DNA of 38,567 nt from Pseudomonadota bacterium (GCA_017881185.1 JADGRE010000027.1:1-38567), one strand, 5' to 3'. Positions 1-7,753 are shown, counted from the stretch's first letter. Translations and numbers: made by a program. Notes: a model not told the origin generated them from the letters alone.

Positions 1-1
1 C

Positions 2-772
2 TGGCTGACGCTGCTGCTCGCCAGCGTTGCAGCCCCGGTCCAGGCGCTGGACAAGTTCGAGATCCAGGTTTACCAGGGCGAGCACAACGAGCCGGGGCAA
101 GCCAGCTGCGAGCTGCACGGCAACTACACCATCGCCGGGCACACCGCGCCGAGCTACCGGGGCGAGACGCCGGCCGATCGCGCGCTGCGCTTCACGCTCG
201 AGCCGGCAATCGGCGTCACCGAATGGCTGGAGCTGGGCGCGTACCTGCAAGCCCTGCGCTCCCCATACGACGATGTGCAGTTCGGCGGCTGGAAGCTGCG
301 CGCCAAGCTGATCGTGCCCGAGCGCCTGCAGCTGCCGCTCGTGCTTGGCCTCAACGTCGAGGTTGGCCGGGTGCCGCGGCGCGTCGAGGAGGCCGGCTGG
401 GCCAACGAGTTTCGACCGATCATTGGCGCGCACGCAGGTCGCTTCGCGGTCACGCTCAATCCGGTCGTCGGCTTCGCACTGACTGGCAAGGACGCCGGCA
501 AGCCCGACTTCGAGCCCGCGCTCAAAGCCAAGCTGCACGCCGATCACGGCTTTGCGCTGGGCGCCGAGTACTATGCAGCGTTCGGGCGCTTCGATCAGGG
601 GTTTTCGCCCTGGCACCAGCAAGCGCACCTGCTGTTCGTTGCGTTCGACCTGGAGCCCGACGACCCCGCAGCCAAGAGCCCGTGGGAGCTCGACCTCGCC
701 GTCGGCAGGGCGTTGTCGAACGCCACACCGCAAACCTGGATCGTGAAGACCATCGTCGGACGCACGTTCTGA
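2..772 (+). CDS. Secreted outer-membrane-type protein, 5' end missing
   Basis: The reading frame is open from the left edge of the window, so the start codon lies outside it. The first visible residues (LTLLLASVAAPVQA) are the end of a signal peptide with an AxA-type cleavage site, followed by a mature protein beginning LDKFEIQVYQGE. The rest alternates short hydrophobic and polar stretches with several aromatic turns (WLELGAYL, FGGWKLRAKL), as in outer-membrane beta-barrels, and ends in a Phe (VGRTF), the usual C-terminal signature for BAM-assembled barrels. About 256 residues are visible. The substrate or role cannot be told. It converges with the catalase-like gene, with only 7 bp between the two stop codons. 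Alternative: a periplasmic beta-sandwich protein. Confidence 0.8.
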   Translation, partial: WLTLLLASVAAPVQALDKFEIQVYQGEHNEPGQASCELHGNYTIAGHTAPSYRGETPADRALRFTLEPAIGVTEWLELGAYLQALRSPYDDVQFGGWKLRAKLIVPERLQLPLVLGLNVEVGRVPRRVEEAGWANEFRPIIGAHAGRFAVTLNPVVGFALTGKDAGKPDFEPALKAKLHADHGFALGAEYYAAFGRFDQGFSPWHQQAHLLFVAFDLEPDDPAAKSPWELDLAVGRALSNATPQTWIVKTIVGRTF

Positions 773-779
773 GCATTCT

Positions 780-1850
780 TCAGGTGGTGGTCTTCTCGAT
801 ATCGTGAAGTGGCTGTGCGCCGCTTGGCTCGGGCGACGCACCGCGCGCCGTCGTGCTCAGTCGGTACGCGTGGTTACGCGCGCGCATCATGTTACCGAGC
901 GGACGCATGTCTTGTCGGGTGTGAAAAGGGTCGAACGACAAGTTCTCCACGAAGCTCGACAACTGCCGGCCACGGGCATTGTTCACGTCTTGCTGGGGCA
1001 GCGTGAGCCGAGCCACCGTCAACGACGGCGCCACGGCCTCCGTCCATTCGATCGAGGCGTCTTCGATCGGCGTGCGCTGCTCGTCGCGGAAATGTTGCAG
1101 GCGGAAGTCGTAACTTACTGGGCCCTCGCGCAGGCGCTCCGCCAGCTCTTCGCCGAGGTATTCGCGCGAGCTACCGCGCTTGTCACGCGCTCTATTCGGC
1201 GCGTTGCTGGCGTGCGGCCACAGCCCGAAATGCACGGCGTACAGCCCGAGCTGACTCGGCACCGGCTGGTAGTAACGCGTGGTCGCAAGCGAGCGCACGC
1301 GCTCCGCCAAGCCAGGCACGATGCCGCGCAGGATCTGCCAGGTACGCACGAATCCGAGCGCGGCGATCGCGCGTGGCACAAACAGCGCTTGGTTCTCACC
1401 GGCCAGCACGAAGGCCACGAACTCGTCGGCGTTGCGAAAGGGCGTGCTCGCGCTCTTGATCAGCAGGAAGTCTTGCGTGGTGGCGTCTTGCATACCCGGG
1501 ATGAGCTTCGTGCCCGGCACACCGAGCAGCTTGATGCCGATGCCGCGCACGTCCGGCATGCGATCGGGCTGACGAACGCCCTGCCCGTTCGAGAAGCGCA
1601 CGTACGCGTGATAGCTCGCCGGCTCGGCGAACAGCCCGACGCGTGCGTGCGCTGGCAAGTCGGGCAGTACGCTGAATTCAGCGAGCGCATGCAGGTTGGG
1701 CTTGGCGTGCAGCGCCCGATCGGGCTTTTCAGGCGCTCGAGCTCGAGCACGCCTGTGTTGCATCGCCTGTAGCTTCTCGGCGTACCCGATGAAGCGCGCG
1801 TCTTCGTCCGGTGGGACGACCTCTTTCCAATCTGTAGCGGGCACACTCAT
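780..1850 (-). CDS. Catalase-related haem protein (SrpA-like)
   Basis: 356 residues. The sequence matches the short catalase-like family rather than full-length KatA: LHAKPNLHALAEFSV near residues 47-61 carries the putative distal His48, followed by YVRFSNGQG, PDVRGIGIKLLGVPG and ATTQDFLL, all hallmarks of SrpA-like catalase-fold proteins. The tyrosines in TRYYQPVPSQLG are candidates for the proximal haem ligand. Such proteins break down peroxide or act as peroxygenases; no secretion signal is visible. The ATG at 1850 is chosen because GAGAGG lies upstream and because it overlaps the preceding small gene by ATGA. The in-frame upstream extension to 2078 has no family likeness and crosses that small gene. 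Confidence 0.85.
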   Translation of the reverse strand: MSVPATDWKEVVPPDEDARFIGYAEKLQAMQHRRARARAPEKPDRALHAKPNLHALAEFSVLPDLPAHARVGLFAEPASYHAYVRFSNGQGVRQPDRMPDVRGIGIKLLGVPGTKLIPGMQDATTQDFLLIKSASTPFRNADEFVAFVLAGENQALFVPRAIAALGFVRTWQILRGIVPGLAERVRSLATTRYYQPVPSQLGLYAVHFGLWPHASNAPNRARDKRGSSREYLGEELAERLREGPVSYDFRLQHFRDEQRTPIEDASIEWTEAVAPSLTVARLTLPQQDVNNARGRQLSSFVENLSFDPFHTRQDMRPLGNMMRARNHAYRLSTTARGASPEPSGAQPLHDIEKTTT

Positions 1851-1933
1851 GGACCGGAAACCCCTCTCGTGTAGACGCTCGCGAGACCCAGTACCCGCAT
1901 GACCATGAGAATAGCAGCGATTGTCCAAAGCAT
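1847..1933 (-). CDS. Truncated lmo0937-like membrane peptide, 28 aa
   Basis: The peptide starts MLWTIAAILMVMRVLGLASVYT after an AAAGAGAG ribosome site. This closely resembles the N-terminal half of the roughly 50-residue lmo0937 family membrane proteins (typical start MLWTIAVILLxLWLLGLV.YT), but it ends six residues later (RGVSGP) where family members continue with a second hydrophobic helix. Its stop codon overlaps the catalase start as ATGA, so translation of the two is probably coupled. Two readings are possible: a decayed gene now serving as a leader peptide, or a small functional single-helix peptide. Family likeness is from memory; the truncation and overlap are seen directly. Confidence 0.5.
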   Translation of the reverse strand: MLWTIAAILMVMRVLGLASVYTRGVSGP

Positions 1934-1976
1934 GACGCTCTCTTTGATAACGCGGATTGCTCCCCAGTGGCGATGC

Positions 1977-2348
1977 GATGACCCCGATCTCTTCGAGATC
2001 TTGCGCGTGCTGGTGGACGCCGCGCCGCGCCGTCGCTTTCTCGTGCTCGGCAGTGCATCGCCGGCACTCTTGCAGCAAGGCTCCGAGTCGCTTGCCGGCC
2101 GCTTGGCATTCGTAGAGCTACCGCCCTTCACGGTCACCGAGGCCAAAGAGCTCGAGCGCCTCTGGCTACGGGGTGGCTTTCCACGCTCCTACCTCGCCCG
2201 CACCGACACCGAGAGTCTCGATTGGCGCCGCGCGTACATCTCCACGTTCGTCGAACGCGACGCCCGCCAGCTCGGCTTCGACATACCGGCCCTGCAGTTG
2301 CGTCGCTTGTGGCAGATGCTCGCGCAGTATCACGGGCAGACACTCAAC
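1977..2348 (+). pseudogene. Remnant of AAA_14/DUF4143 ATPase
   Basis: About 124 codons match the middle of the AAA_14-DUF4143 ATP-binding proteins: DPDLFEILRVLVD and FLVLGSASPALL (end of the ATPase core, sensor region), SESLAGR, RLWLRGGFPRSYLA, and the start of DUF4143 with STFVERDARQLGF and LWQMLAQYHGQ. The N-terminal Walker A part and the C-terminal nuclease-like half are absent. Upstream the frame runs antisense through the catalase leader; downstream it degenerates after LNSS. Full proteins have about 380 residues, so this is a decayed fragment. Such genes are often accessory and mobile, consistent with the neighbouring toxin-antitoxin pair. Confidence 0.75.
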
Positions 2349-2619
2349 AGCTCGTCGACGATGGCGCATCACCCAAGCAAATCCGTGCGCTCATCGCGTT
2401 CGGCATGCGCGCCGCAGGGTCGCATGCCGCAGCGCTTCGTGCTCTGACCGGCTGATCGAACTGACGCCGGGCTCGCCTTGGCGGTCGAGCTACACATGCA
2501 GGCCGGGTTGCCCAGTGCCGGCGGTTCACGACACGGGCGCGAGGGACGCGTTGCCGCCAACGGCGGCTGACGGACACACACTGGGCGCTCCGGGGTCACG
2601 TCCCGGGCTCCCGCTTGCT
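2349..2619. other. Non-coding stretch, no clear gene
   Basis: This stretch lies between the ATPase remnant and the toxin-antitoxin operator. A short open stretch ending at 2455 reads SPKQIRALIAFGMRAAG; it could be the tail of another decayed gene, but no family is recognised. Nothing else is supported. Confidence 0.4.
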
Positions 2620-2642
2620 GTGTACACCACTTCGGTGTACAC
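2620..2642. promoter_or_regulatory. Dyad operator of the toxin-antitoxin pair
   Basis: GTGTACACC, a 5-base spacer (ACTTC), then GGTGTACAC form a perfect 9-bp inverted repeat. Each arm also contains the self-complementary octamer GTGTACAC, so two identical palindromes lie 15 bp apart, about one and a half helical turns. It ends 9 bp before the toxin ATG. This is the expected place and form for an operator bound by an XRE-type antitoxin dimer pair (inference). Confidence 0.65.
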
Positions 2643-2651
2643 ATTGGAGGT

Positions 2652-2933
2652 ATGGTGAGCCATGTGGTCATCAGCCGCAGCGCCGACAAAGCGCTCCGCA
2701 AGATGCCGGTTCGCATCACGGAAAAGCTCGCCGCGTGGGTGAGGGCGGTGGAATCGATCGGACTCGCCAAGGTGCAGATGTACCCCAGTTACAACGACGA
2801 GGCTCTCGGCGGCAAACGCAAGGGCCAGCACTCCATCCGGCTCAGCCTGGGGTATCGGGCGTTCTACACCACACACGAGGACGGCACGGTGCAGCTCGTC
2901 ACGGTGATCGATGTGAACAAGCACGAATACTGA
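2652..2933 (+). CDS. RelE/HigB-type toxin of a type II toxin-antitoxin pair
   Basis: 93 residues, the usual size for RelE/ParE-superfamily toxins. Family-like elements are the N-terminal helix SADKALRKMPVRITEKLAAWVRAVE, a basic strand GKRKGQHSIRLSLGYRAFYTTHEDG (the 'S.RLS..YRA.Y' core typical of HigB/RelE) and VTVIDVNKHEY at the C-terminus, where the conserved His-x-Tyr sits. Such toxins are ribosome-dependent mRNA endonucleases. GGAGG ends only 1 base before the ATG at 2652, so the GTG at 2655 (spacer 4) or 2664 may be the true start. Toxin first, antitoxin second is the HigBA order; the gap to the antitoxin is 42 bp. Confidence 0.85.
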   Translation: MVSHVVISRSADKALRKMPVRITEKLAAWVRAVESIGLAKVQMYPSYNDEALGGKRKGQHSIRLSLGYRAFYTTHEDGTVQLVTVIDVNKHEY

Positions 2934-2975
2934 GAGACGAACGATCGGCCTGTAGGGGCCAGAAAGCGGCGCGAC

Positions 2976-3314
2976 ATGAAGACCACCAAGACACGCAAGG
3001 CCAAGAGGTCGGGCGTCCTCGATGCAACCGCTGCGCTCGAGCGCATCATGGGTGGCCCGCTCACGTTTGGCCGCATGCTGCGTTCGATCCGTGAGGGCGA
3101 CGAGATCACGCTGGAAGTGTTTGCGCGCAAGCTCGGCATCTCGCGCCAGCACCTGTGCGACGTCGAGCAGGGCCGCAAGGGCGTGAGCGCGGAGCGCGCG
3201 GCGAAGTGGGCGAAGGCGCTCCGCTACCCCGAAGTGGTTTTCATCCAGCTCGCGCTGCAGACCGACCTCGACGCCGCGGGGCTCAAGTACAGCGTCGAGA
3301 TCAAGGCCGCCTGA
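2976..3314 (+). CDS. XRE-family antitoxin (HigA-like)
   Basis: 112 residues. A basic N-terminus (KTTKTRKAKR) precedes a helix-turn-helix domain at about residues 30-80: FGRMLRSIREGDEITLEVFARKLGISRQHLCDVEQGRKGVSAERAAKWAKAL, with the HTH core FARKLGISRQHLCDVEQGRK. It should neutralise the toxin just upstream and repress the operon through the GTGTACAC dyad at 2620-2642 (inference). Its last 14 bases overlap the end of the convergent gene on the other strand. Confidence 0.87.
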   Translation: MKTTKTRKAKRSGVLDATAALERIMGGPLTFGRMLRSIREGDEITLEVFARKLGISRQHLCDVEQGRKGVSAERAAKWAKALRYPEVVFIQLALQTDLDAAGLKYSVEIKAA

Positions 3315-3828
3315 CGCCGGGTCCGCGCTCGACGCGGGCCAAGCGATCCCGCGCCGCGTTGACTTCAGCCATCGCGGCCAAGTTGTCGCTGCGTGCGACG
3401 TCGAGCTCGTGCTCCAACGTGACGCACTCTGGCGGCTGTCGGGCATCGCAGGCACGCACGCGCGCGGCGTAGTCGCCTGGCTGCAGCTGCAGCGGCGAAG
3501 GAACAGCGCCCACGCACCTATCGTGCTCCGAGCACTTGGCCTCGTGATCCGCGCTCACGCGCATGTGCTTGGCGTTGGCCTCGAGCTGCACGGATTCGAG
3601 TCGGTCGACCTCGGCGAGCAGTCGAGCGACTTCGGGCCTGTCGGACGGCACTGGGGGCCCGGCGGTGGGAGTCGCGACGGGGTCCGGCTCGACGTCCATG
3701 CGTCCAGCCAGCCAGATCACCAGCGCCAACAGTACGCCGACAACCGCACAGCCGACCTTGACCCAGCTTCGGACCGTTGCCCACGCCGACCGGTGCCGAG
3801 ACGCTGGCGCCGGCACCTCGCCGGACAT
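3301..3828 (-). CDS. Membrane-anchored hypothetical protein with coiled coil
   Basis: 175 residues from ATG 3828. A short cytoplasmic N-terminus (MSGEVPAPASRHRSAW) is followed by one membrane helix (KVGCAVVGVLLALVIWLAG, about residues 23-41), a Pro-rich linker, and a periplasmic part with two helical stretches rich in Glu/Ala (EVARLLAEVDRLESVQLEA and LEHELDVARSDNLAAMAEV) likely to form a coiled coil. Four Cys (CSEHDRC, ACDARQPPEC) could form two disulfides. The frame stays open to 4158, including a CRC motif, so a longer form is possible, but that part is compositionally poor. No family is recognised. It converges with the antitoxin gene. Confidence 0.6.
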   Translation of the reverse strand: MSGEVPAPASRHRSAWATVRSWVKVGCAVVGVLLALVIWLAGRMDVEPDPVATPTAGPPVPSDRPEVARLLAEVDRLESVQLEANAKHMRVSADHEAKCSEHDRCVGAVPSPLQLQPGDYAARVRACDARQPPECVTLEHELDVARSDNLAAMAEVNAARDRLARVERGPGVRRP

Positions 3829-4176
3829 GGACGCGATGGTCGGAACCACACGGTGCTCGGTCGACACAAGCGGATCGAGCCCGAGCGGGGATGGTGGGTC
3901 AACGGCAGACCCGTGGGCCAACGCACAGCGACACGTCAGGTTCGCAGCCGTCAGGCGAAGACGTCCCGCGCGTCGGGCTTGCCGGGGCCGCCAGCGCGGC
4001 TGACCTGCGCGCGGCACGAAGCGCCCGTGGCATGCTGGTCGGCCCCCACCGCTGAGGCTCCAGCGACGCCAATCGGAGGCTTCGGTAGCCGTACAGGTAG
4101 CCGCGCGGCCTTCGATCGAGTGAGCGGCGCCTCGGACCGAACCTCTAACGGCGCACAACTACTAACGAAAACTCTG
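3829..4176. other. Gap without a confident gene
   Basis: An open frame on the minus strand continues here from the membrane-anchored hypothetical gene, but the encoded peptide is Arg/Ala-rich and lacks protein-like patterning. No start with a ribosome site, repeat or RNA gene was found before the tRNA. Confidence 0.4.
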
Positions 4177-4249
4177 TGGACCCTGGCGGGATCGAACCGC
4201 CGACCTCCGCACTGCCAGTGCGGCGCTCTCCCAGCTGAGCTAAGAGCCC
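4177..4249 (-). tRNA. tRNA-Ala, anticodon GGC
   Basis: A 73-base cloverleaf on the minus strand: acceptor GGGCTCT/AGGGTCC, D arm GCTC/GAGC, anticodon stem CCGCA/TGCGG with loop CTGGCAG (anticodon GGC, reading GCC codons), T arm GGCGG/CCGCC with loop TTCGATC, discriminator A. The G3:U70 wobble pair, the major identity element for alanyl-tRNA synthetase, is present. The 3' CCA is not encoded (next bases CAG), so it must be added after transcription. Confidence 0.96.
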
Positions 4250-4264
4250 GGAAACTCGGGAGGG

Positions 4265-4293
4265 CCTATACACCGAACCTGGCTTGGCATCAA
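4265..4293 (-). promoter_or_regulatory. Sigma70-like promoter of the tRNA-Ala gene
   Basis: On the minus strand, TTGATG (4293-4288), a 17-bp spacer and TATAGG (4270-4265) form a good housekeeping promoter. The predicted start of transcription falls about 8-10 bases before the mature 5' end of the tRNA, leaving a short leader for RNase P. Confidence 0.6.
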
Positions 4294-4379
4294 CGCAATC
4301 GTTGGGCGAGCGGGGGCTGGGGCGGCCCGGCGTGCGGGATTTTGGACCTTCTGGGGCCTTCGGTCGCAGGCTCTCGGGG

Positions 4380-6161
4380 ATGGGCTCCTTGGTTCGGCTG
4401 CGTGCGCGCGATGGCGGCGTGGTGTTGGCGTTGTCGCTGGTATGCGCGTGGAGCGGCGCAGGGCTCTTGGGGTGCGCGCGCCGGGGCGATGCGCGCTTGC
4501 TCGATTTGACAGGCGCGGGGCCGAGCGTGCTCGAGCGTGGCGATCACCTGCGCGTTTCGGGTTCGGGGTTTCCGGCCGGGCACGCCGCGCTGGTGGAGCT
4601 CGAGGGCAAGATCCGGGTTCCCGCGCGCGGCGCCACCGCGGTGCACGTGGTGCTGCGCGGGCAAGCGCTGTCGTCCGATCGGGTGGAGGCGTCGCTCGAC
4701 GAGGCGGCTGCGCTGGCGCTGCCGGTGCATGGGAGCTTCGATGGATCGCTCACGCTGCGCTTTACGGCGTCGCGCGGCGATACCGACGTGGTGGGGCGCC
4801 TTTCGCAGGTGCATCTGGATTGGGTGGGTGCGTTGCCGCCGGCGCAAGAGCAGCTGCTGCGCACTCGGGCGCAAGCCACGTTGGCGCAGCTCGGCATCGC
4901 TCAGCTCGAAGCAGATGGCGCGCGCGCGGGCCTGTCGGTGGCGCAGCTTGCTGCGGACGGGGTGGCAGCTAACGCAGGGTTGCAGGTGGGTGACGTCATC
5001 GAGAGCGTCGACGGGCTTGCCGTGCACGCGCCGATGGATCTGGCGCCGGCACCGGGTGCTCGTAACCTGACGTTGCAGGTGTCGCGCGCTGGACGGGTGC
5101 TGTCGCTGCCGCTCGGGCTGGGCGGGGCAGCTTCGAGCAGTGCGCTCGTGGGCGCGCGGCAAAGCGCTTTGGTGTTACTCTCGGTGTTGTGCGTGTTGTG
5201 CGGGCTGTTCCTCGGGCCGTTCACGTCGCCGAGCACCTGGCTTGCGCGCTTTGTGTCGCGCTATCGCATGTTGACGGAGCCGCCGGCGCTGCTCGGGGCG
5301 ACCTTCGTGTCGCGGCCCGGCGACTCGCCGACCTTGGCTCGCCTGCGCGGGTTGGCCGCGCCGCTCTCGTGCAGCGGGGTAGCCTTTGCGCTGGGGCTCT
5401 TGGGCGCTGCCGAGCATCTGCAGCTGGATGCGGCGAGCGCGCTGCTGCCGTACGTCGTGCTCTTGCTGCTCTCGCAGGCGCGCGCTCCACGACGCATGTT
5501 TCAGCTGACAGTCCAGCTGCTGGTACTGGCGGTGGTGGTCGCGTGCGTGATGGCCAGTGATGGCACGCGCTCGCTCGCGAGCCTGGTGAGTCGGCAGGGG
5601 GCTTACCCTTGGGCGTGGAACGCTTTCGGGCGGCCGCAACTGTCGCTCGGCTGCGTGCTGTTTGTCGTGCACGCTGCGCGGCTCTTGCACGGTCTGCGCA
5701 CGCACGCGCCGGCTGCGTCTGCTGGCTCTGCGCCGTCCAGCTCGAGTTGGGCGAGCGCGGTGGATCTGAGCGGGCGCCTCTTGCTCGCGCTGAGCACGGC
5801 CAGCATGTTCTTCGGTGGTTGGAACGTGCCTCCGGGGATCGAGTCTGCAGCGGGCAGGCTCTTGCTGGCGGGCGCAGCCTTCGCGAGCAAGACATGGTTG
5901 GCTGCGTGGTTGCTCGGTATCGTGGGCGAGCTCGAGCTGGGCGTGCGGCGCCGCGCTTGGGTCAGCGTGTGCGCGGTGCTCGCGACTTGCGGCGCAACGG
6001 TGGCGTGGTTGGCGTGGCCTGGCGCGCTCGGCTTCGAGGCGTTGTTTGGGCCAGCGCTGTTCGCTGGGACGGTGGCGGCCGTGCTGATCGCGTGCGTGCA
6101 AGTTCAGCGTGCACCTGCGTCGCTCGGGCAAGCGCCGACCGTGCCCACGTGGCTGGTCTGA
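4380..6161 (+). CDS. Lipoprotein joining a PDZ domain to a NuoH-like membrane domain
   Basis: 593 residues from ATG 4380, preceded by TCGGGG. A lipoprotein signal (GAGLLGC, Cys32) is followed by a TIG-like beta-sandwich (GPSVLERGDHLRVSGSGFPAG, residues 47-67), a PDZ domain at about 165-246 (GVAANAGLQVGDVIESVDGLAV), and a C-terminal membrane domain (about 260-575) with seven or eight helices. That domain shows NuoH-like features: SLASLVSRQGAYPWAWNAF, the SMFFGGW signature at 475-481, and a conserved Lys-Trp helix (SKTWLAAW). The acidic quinone-site and loop residues of true NuoH are not recognisable, so it should not act as a complex I subunit; perhaps an envelope sensor or assembly factor (inference). 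An upstream start at 4284 would remove the clean lipobox. Confidence 0.75.
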   Translation: MGSLVRLRARDGGVVLALSLVCAWSGAGLLGCARRGDARLLDLTGAGPSVLERGDHLRVSGSGFPAGHAALVELEGKIRVPARGATAVHVVLRGQALSSDRVEASLDEAAALALPVHGSFDGSLTLRFTASRGDTDVVGRLSQVHLDWVGALPPAQEQLLRTRAQATLAQLGIAQLEADGARAGLSVAQLAADGVAANAGLQVGDVIESVDGLAVHAPMDLAPAPGARNLTLQVSRAGRVLSLPLGLGGAASSSALVGARQSALVLLSVLCVLCGLFLGPFTSPSTWLARFVSRYRMLTEPPALLGATFVSRPGDSPTLARLRGLAAPLSCSGVAFALGLLGAAEHLQLDAASALLPYVVLLLLSQARAPRRMFQLTVQLLVLAVVVACVMASDGTRSLASLVSRQGAYPWAWNAFGRPQLSLGCVLFVVHAARLLHGLRTHAPAASAGSAPSSSSWASAVDLSGRLLLALSTASMFFGGWNVPPGIESAAGRLLLAGAAFASKTWLAAWLLGIVGELELGVRRRAWVSVCAVLATCGATVAWLAWPGALGFEALFGPALFAGTVAAVLIACVQVQRAPASLGQAPTVPTWLV

Positions 6162-6197
6162 TCGCGTGTGCGCGCGCTCAGCCGTCTCTGCGTGCCT

Positions 6198-6554
6198 TCA
6201 TGCGCTGGGGCGGTTTTCGGCGATGGCTGCAAGGAAACGTTGTAGGCGTGCTGATTGCGGTGCGCCCAGGGCGCTGAAGCGTAGGCCGAGCATGCAGGCC
6301 CCGTCGTCGGTGGGAGCGGCCCACATGACTTGCGCTTTGGCGGTGACGGATTCCTCGTCGGCGGACTCGATGCCGTCTTCGGTGAGGATGAGCGTGACCG
6401 CTAGGCTCGCGCCTTCTTCGAGTGGTTCGTCGAGCAGCACCGAGACGCCGCCGACCGAGATGTCGCGCGTCTCGCCTTCGTACATTTGCCCGTCGATCTC
6501 GACCTCGGCCGCTACGGCTGCGTCGAAGCGTTTGTCTCTGCGCCGGTTGTCCAT
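6198..6554 (-). CDS. PilZ-domain protein
   Basis: 118 residues, a single PilZ domain. The N-terminal c-di-GMP binding motif is RRRDKRF (residues 4-10, RxxxR type) and the second motif DISVGG is at 31-36, followed by the expected beta-barrel strands (VSVLLDEPLEEGASLAVTLIL, AQVMWAAPTDDGACMLGLRFSAL). Both nucleotide-binding motifs are intact, so it should bind cyclic di-GMP and act as a small effector. Its start lies inside the end of the upstream gene (43 bp overlap), indicating co-transcription and coupling. ATG 6554 is chosen because the domain begins immediately after it; the longer frame is Arg-rich and overlaps the neighbour. Confidence 0.87.
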   Translation of the reverse strand: MDNRRRDKRFDAAVAAEVEIDGQMYEGETRDISVGGVSVLLDEPLEEGASLAVTLILTEDGIESADEESVTAKAQVMWAAPTDDGACMLGLRFSALGAPQSARLQRFLAAIAENRPSA

Positions 6555-7324
6555 CTGCTCTGCGGCGGCGCGCTCTTTGCGGCAGCGCGACGAGCGACCA
6601 TCATGCGTGAGAAGGCGCCGGCCGTAAAGGCATCGAGCAGCGCTTCGGCTTCGGCGATGCGCACCTCGTGGTCGATGTCGGTGCTGCCGCGCAGGTCTCG
6701 CTCCAGCAAGAGGCGTTTGCGCAAGAAGTACAGCCTCACCACGCTGCGCACGAGCGTGAGCCGCGCGCGCTGCGCCCACCTTGCTTCGCGAGCCAGGCCG
6801 ATTTCTTCGGGTGCGAAGAGCAAGCGGCCGAGCTCCAGGCGCAGCGTGGCTTCGAGCACCAAGCTGTCGTCGGTCTTCAGTTGCACCGCGTCGACGCTGC
6901 TCTGGGCGGCGGTGCGCAGGTCGATACCCTGGCCGCGCCGCGCACCCAGCTCCAGGGTGGGGACGAGGCCGCGCAGCCGGGCGCGCTCGATCAGCGCGGC
7001 GAAGCGTTTGGGGTCGGTGCTTTGGGCACGCAGCGCGGCTGCCACCACGTCATGGATGCTGGGCTCGCGGGCGTAGCGTGCGAGCAGTGCGTGCAGCGTG
7101 GCTTGCTTGGTTGGACGCTTGCTGACGGGGTCGACAGCTTCGTCGGGCACTGCAGCTGTGGGCGGCGCTGCAGCTTCGTCACCTGTTTCGGGATTGGTGA
7201 CCACGGCTTCCTCGGTGGTTGGATCGCCTCCGGCTGTCGCGTCTTGGGCGTTGGCCGGCGCCCCGCGCGCGCTCGTCGACAGCAGCAGGCCGAGCGCGAG
7301 CCAGTGTCGACGCAGCGCGCGCAT
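6512..7324 (-). CDS. Secreted alpha-helical hypothetical protein
   Basis: 270 residues with a classical signal peptide (MRALRRHWLALGLLLSTSARGAPANA). After an acidic, Ala/Pro-rich linker (about 28-75) comes a helical domain containing ERARLRGLVPTLELGARRGQG and a long helix LRLELGRLLFAPEEIGLAREARWAQRARLTLVRSVVRLYFLRKRLLLE. The latter resembles periplasmic helical hairpins of efflux-type outer-membrane proteins, but the protein is far too short to be TolC. Proteins with this pattern are common in myxobacteria without known role. The ATG overlaps the stop of the upstream lipoprotein gene (TGATG), and the gene overlaps the PilZ gene downstream, so the three form one operon. A GTG three bases earlier is an equally possible start. 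Confidence 0.75.
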   Translation of the reverse strand: MRALRRHWLALGLLLSTSARGAPANAQDATAGGDPTTEEAVVTNPETGDEAAAPPTAAVPDEAVDPVSKRPTKQATLHALLARYAREPSIHDVVAAALRAQSTDPKRFAALIERARLRGLVPTLELGARRGQGIDLRTAAQSSVDAVQLKTDDSLVLEATLRLELGRLLFAPEEIGLAREARWAQRARLTLVRSVVRLYFLRKRLLLERDLRGSTDIDHEVRIAEAEALLDAFTAGAFSRMMVARRAAAKSAPPQSRWTTGAETNASTQP

Positions 7325-7671
7325 CACACGCCACCTGTATCGAGTTGTGCGAGCGCGCTATCTCCGGCTTGCTGCTCCCAGCTGCACAGGGCTGGCACTT
7401 CGCAGGTTGCAACGCTGCCCGGGTCGGGGCCGCTGACGGGCTCGGCCTCTGGCAGGCCCGGCGAGCGCAAGGGGTCTTTGCCTGGCCGAAACGCGAGTCC
7501 TGCGCTGAGCAGCCACTGCCAGCGTTGATCGCCGCTAGCACTGGTCTCGCTCGAGTACGAGGTGGCGGCGGCGCGCAGCACGAGTGCCGGCACGGCGACC
7601 CGGCCCGCGCAGCCAAAGCTGCAGCAGGTGCCGAGCGCGCAAGCGCAGGCGACGGCAAGTTTCTTCCACAT
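7324..7671 (-). CDS. Small lipoprotein, 115 aa
   Basis: The N-terminus MWKKLAVACACALGTCCSFGC has a basic start, a Cys-rich hydrophobic core and a lipobox-like SFGC ending at Cys21, so it is probably lipidated. The rest (VPALVLRAAATSYSSETSASGDQRWQWLLSAGLAFRPG) has short beta-like segments and two later Cys (ATCEVPALC). No family is recognised. The first gene of the lipoprotein-helical protein-PilZ operon; its stop overlaps the next start by one base. Confidence 0.65.
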   Translation of the reverse strand: MWKKLAVACACALGTCCSFGCAGRVAVPALVLRAAATSYSSETSASGDQRWQWLLSAGLAFRPGKDPLRSPGLPEAEPVSGPDPGSVATCEVPALCSWEQQAGDSALAQLDTGGV

Positions 7672-7753
7672 GGCTCAGGCGTGTTCGGCCGAGCCTGTGC
7701 GCGGTTGCGCGCTGCGACGGCACAGCGCGCGTTTTGCAGCCTCGCGCGCCGCT

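Noticed and set aside
2222-2455. 77-codon frame ending ...SPKQIRALIAFGMRAAG
   Set aside because: No ribosome site, Arg-rich start overlapping the ATPase remnant; kept only as possible debris.
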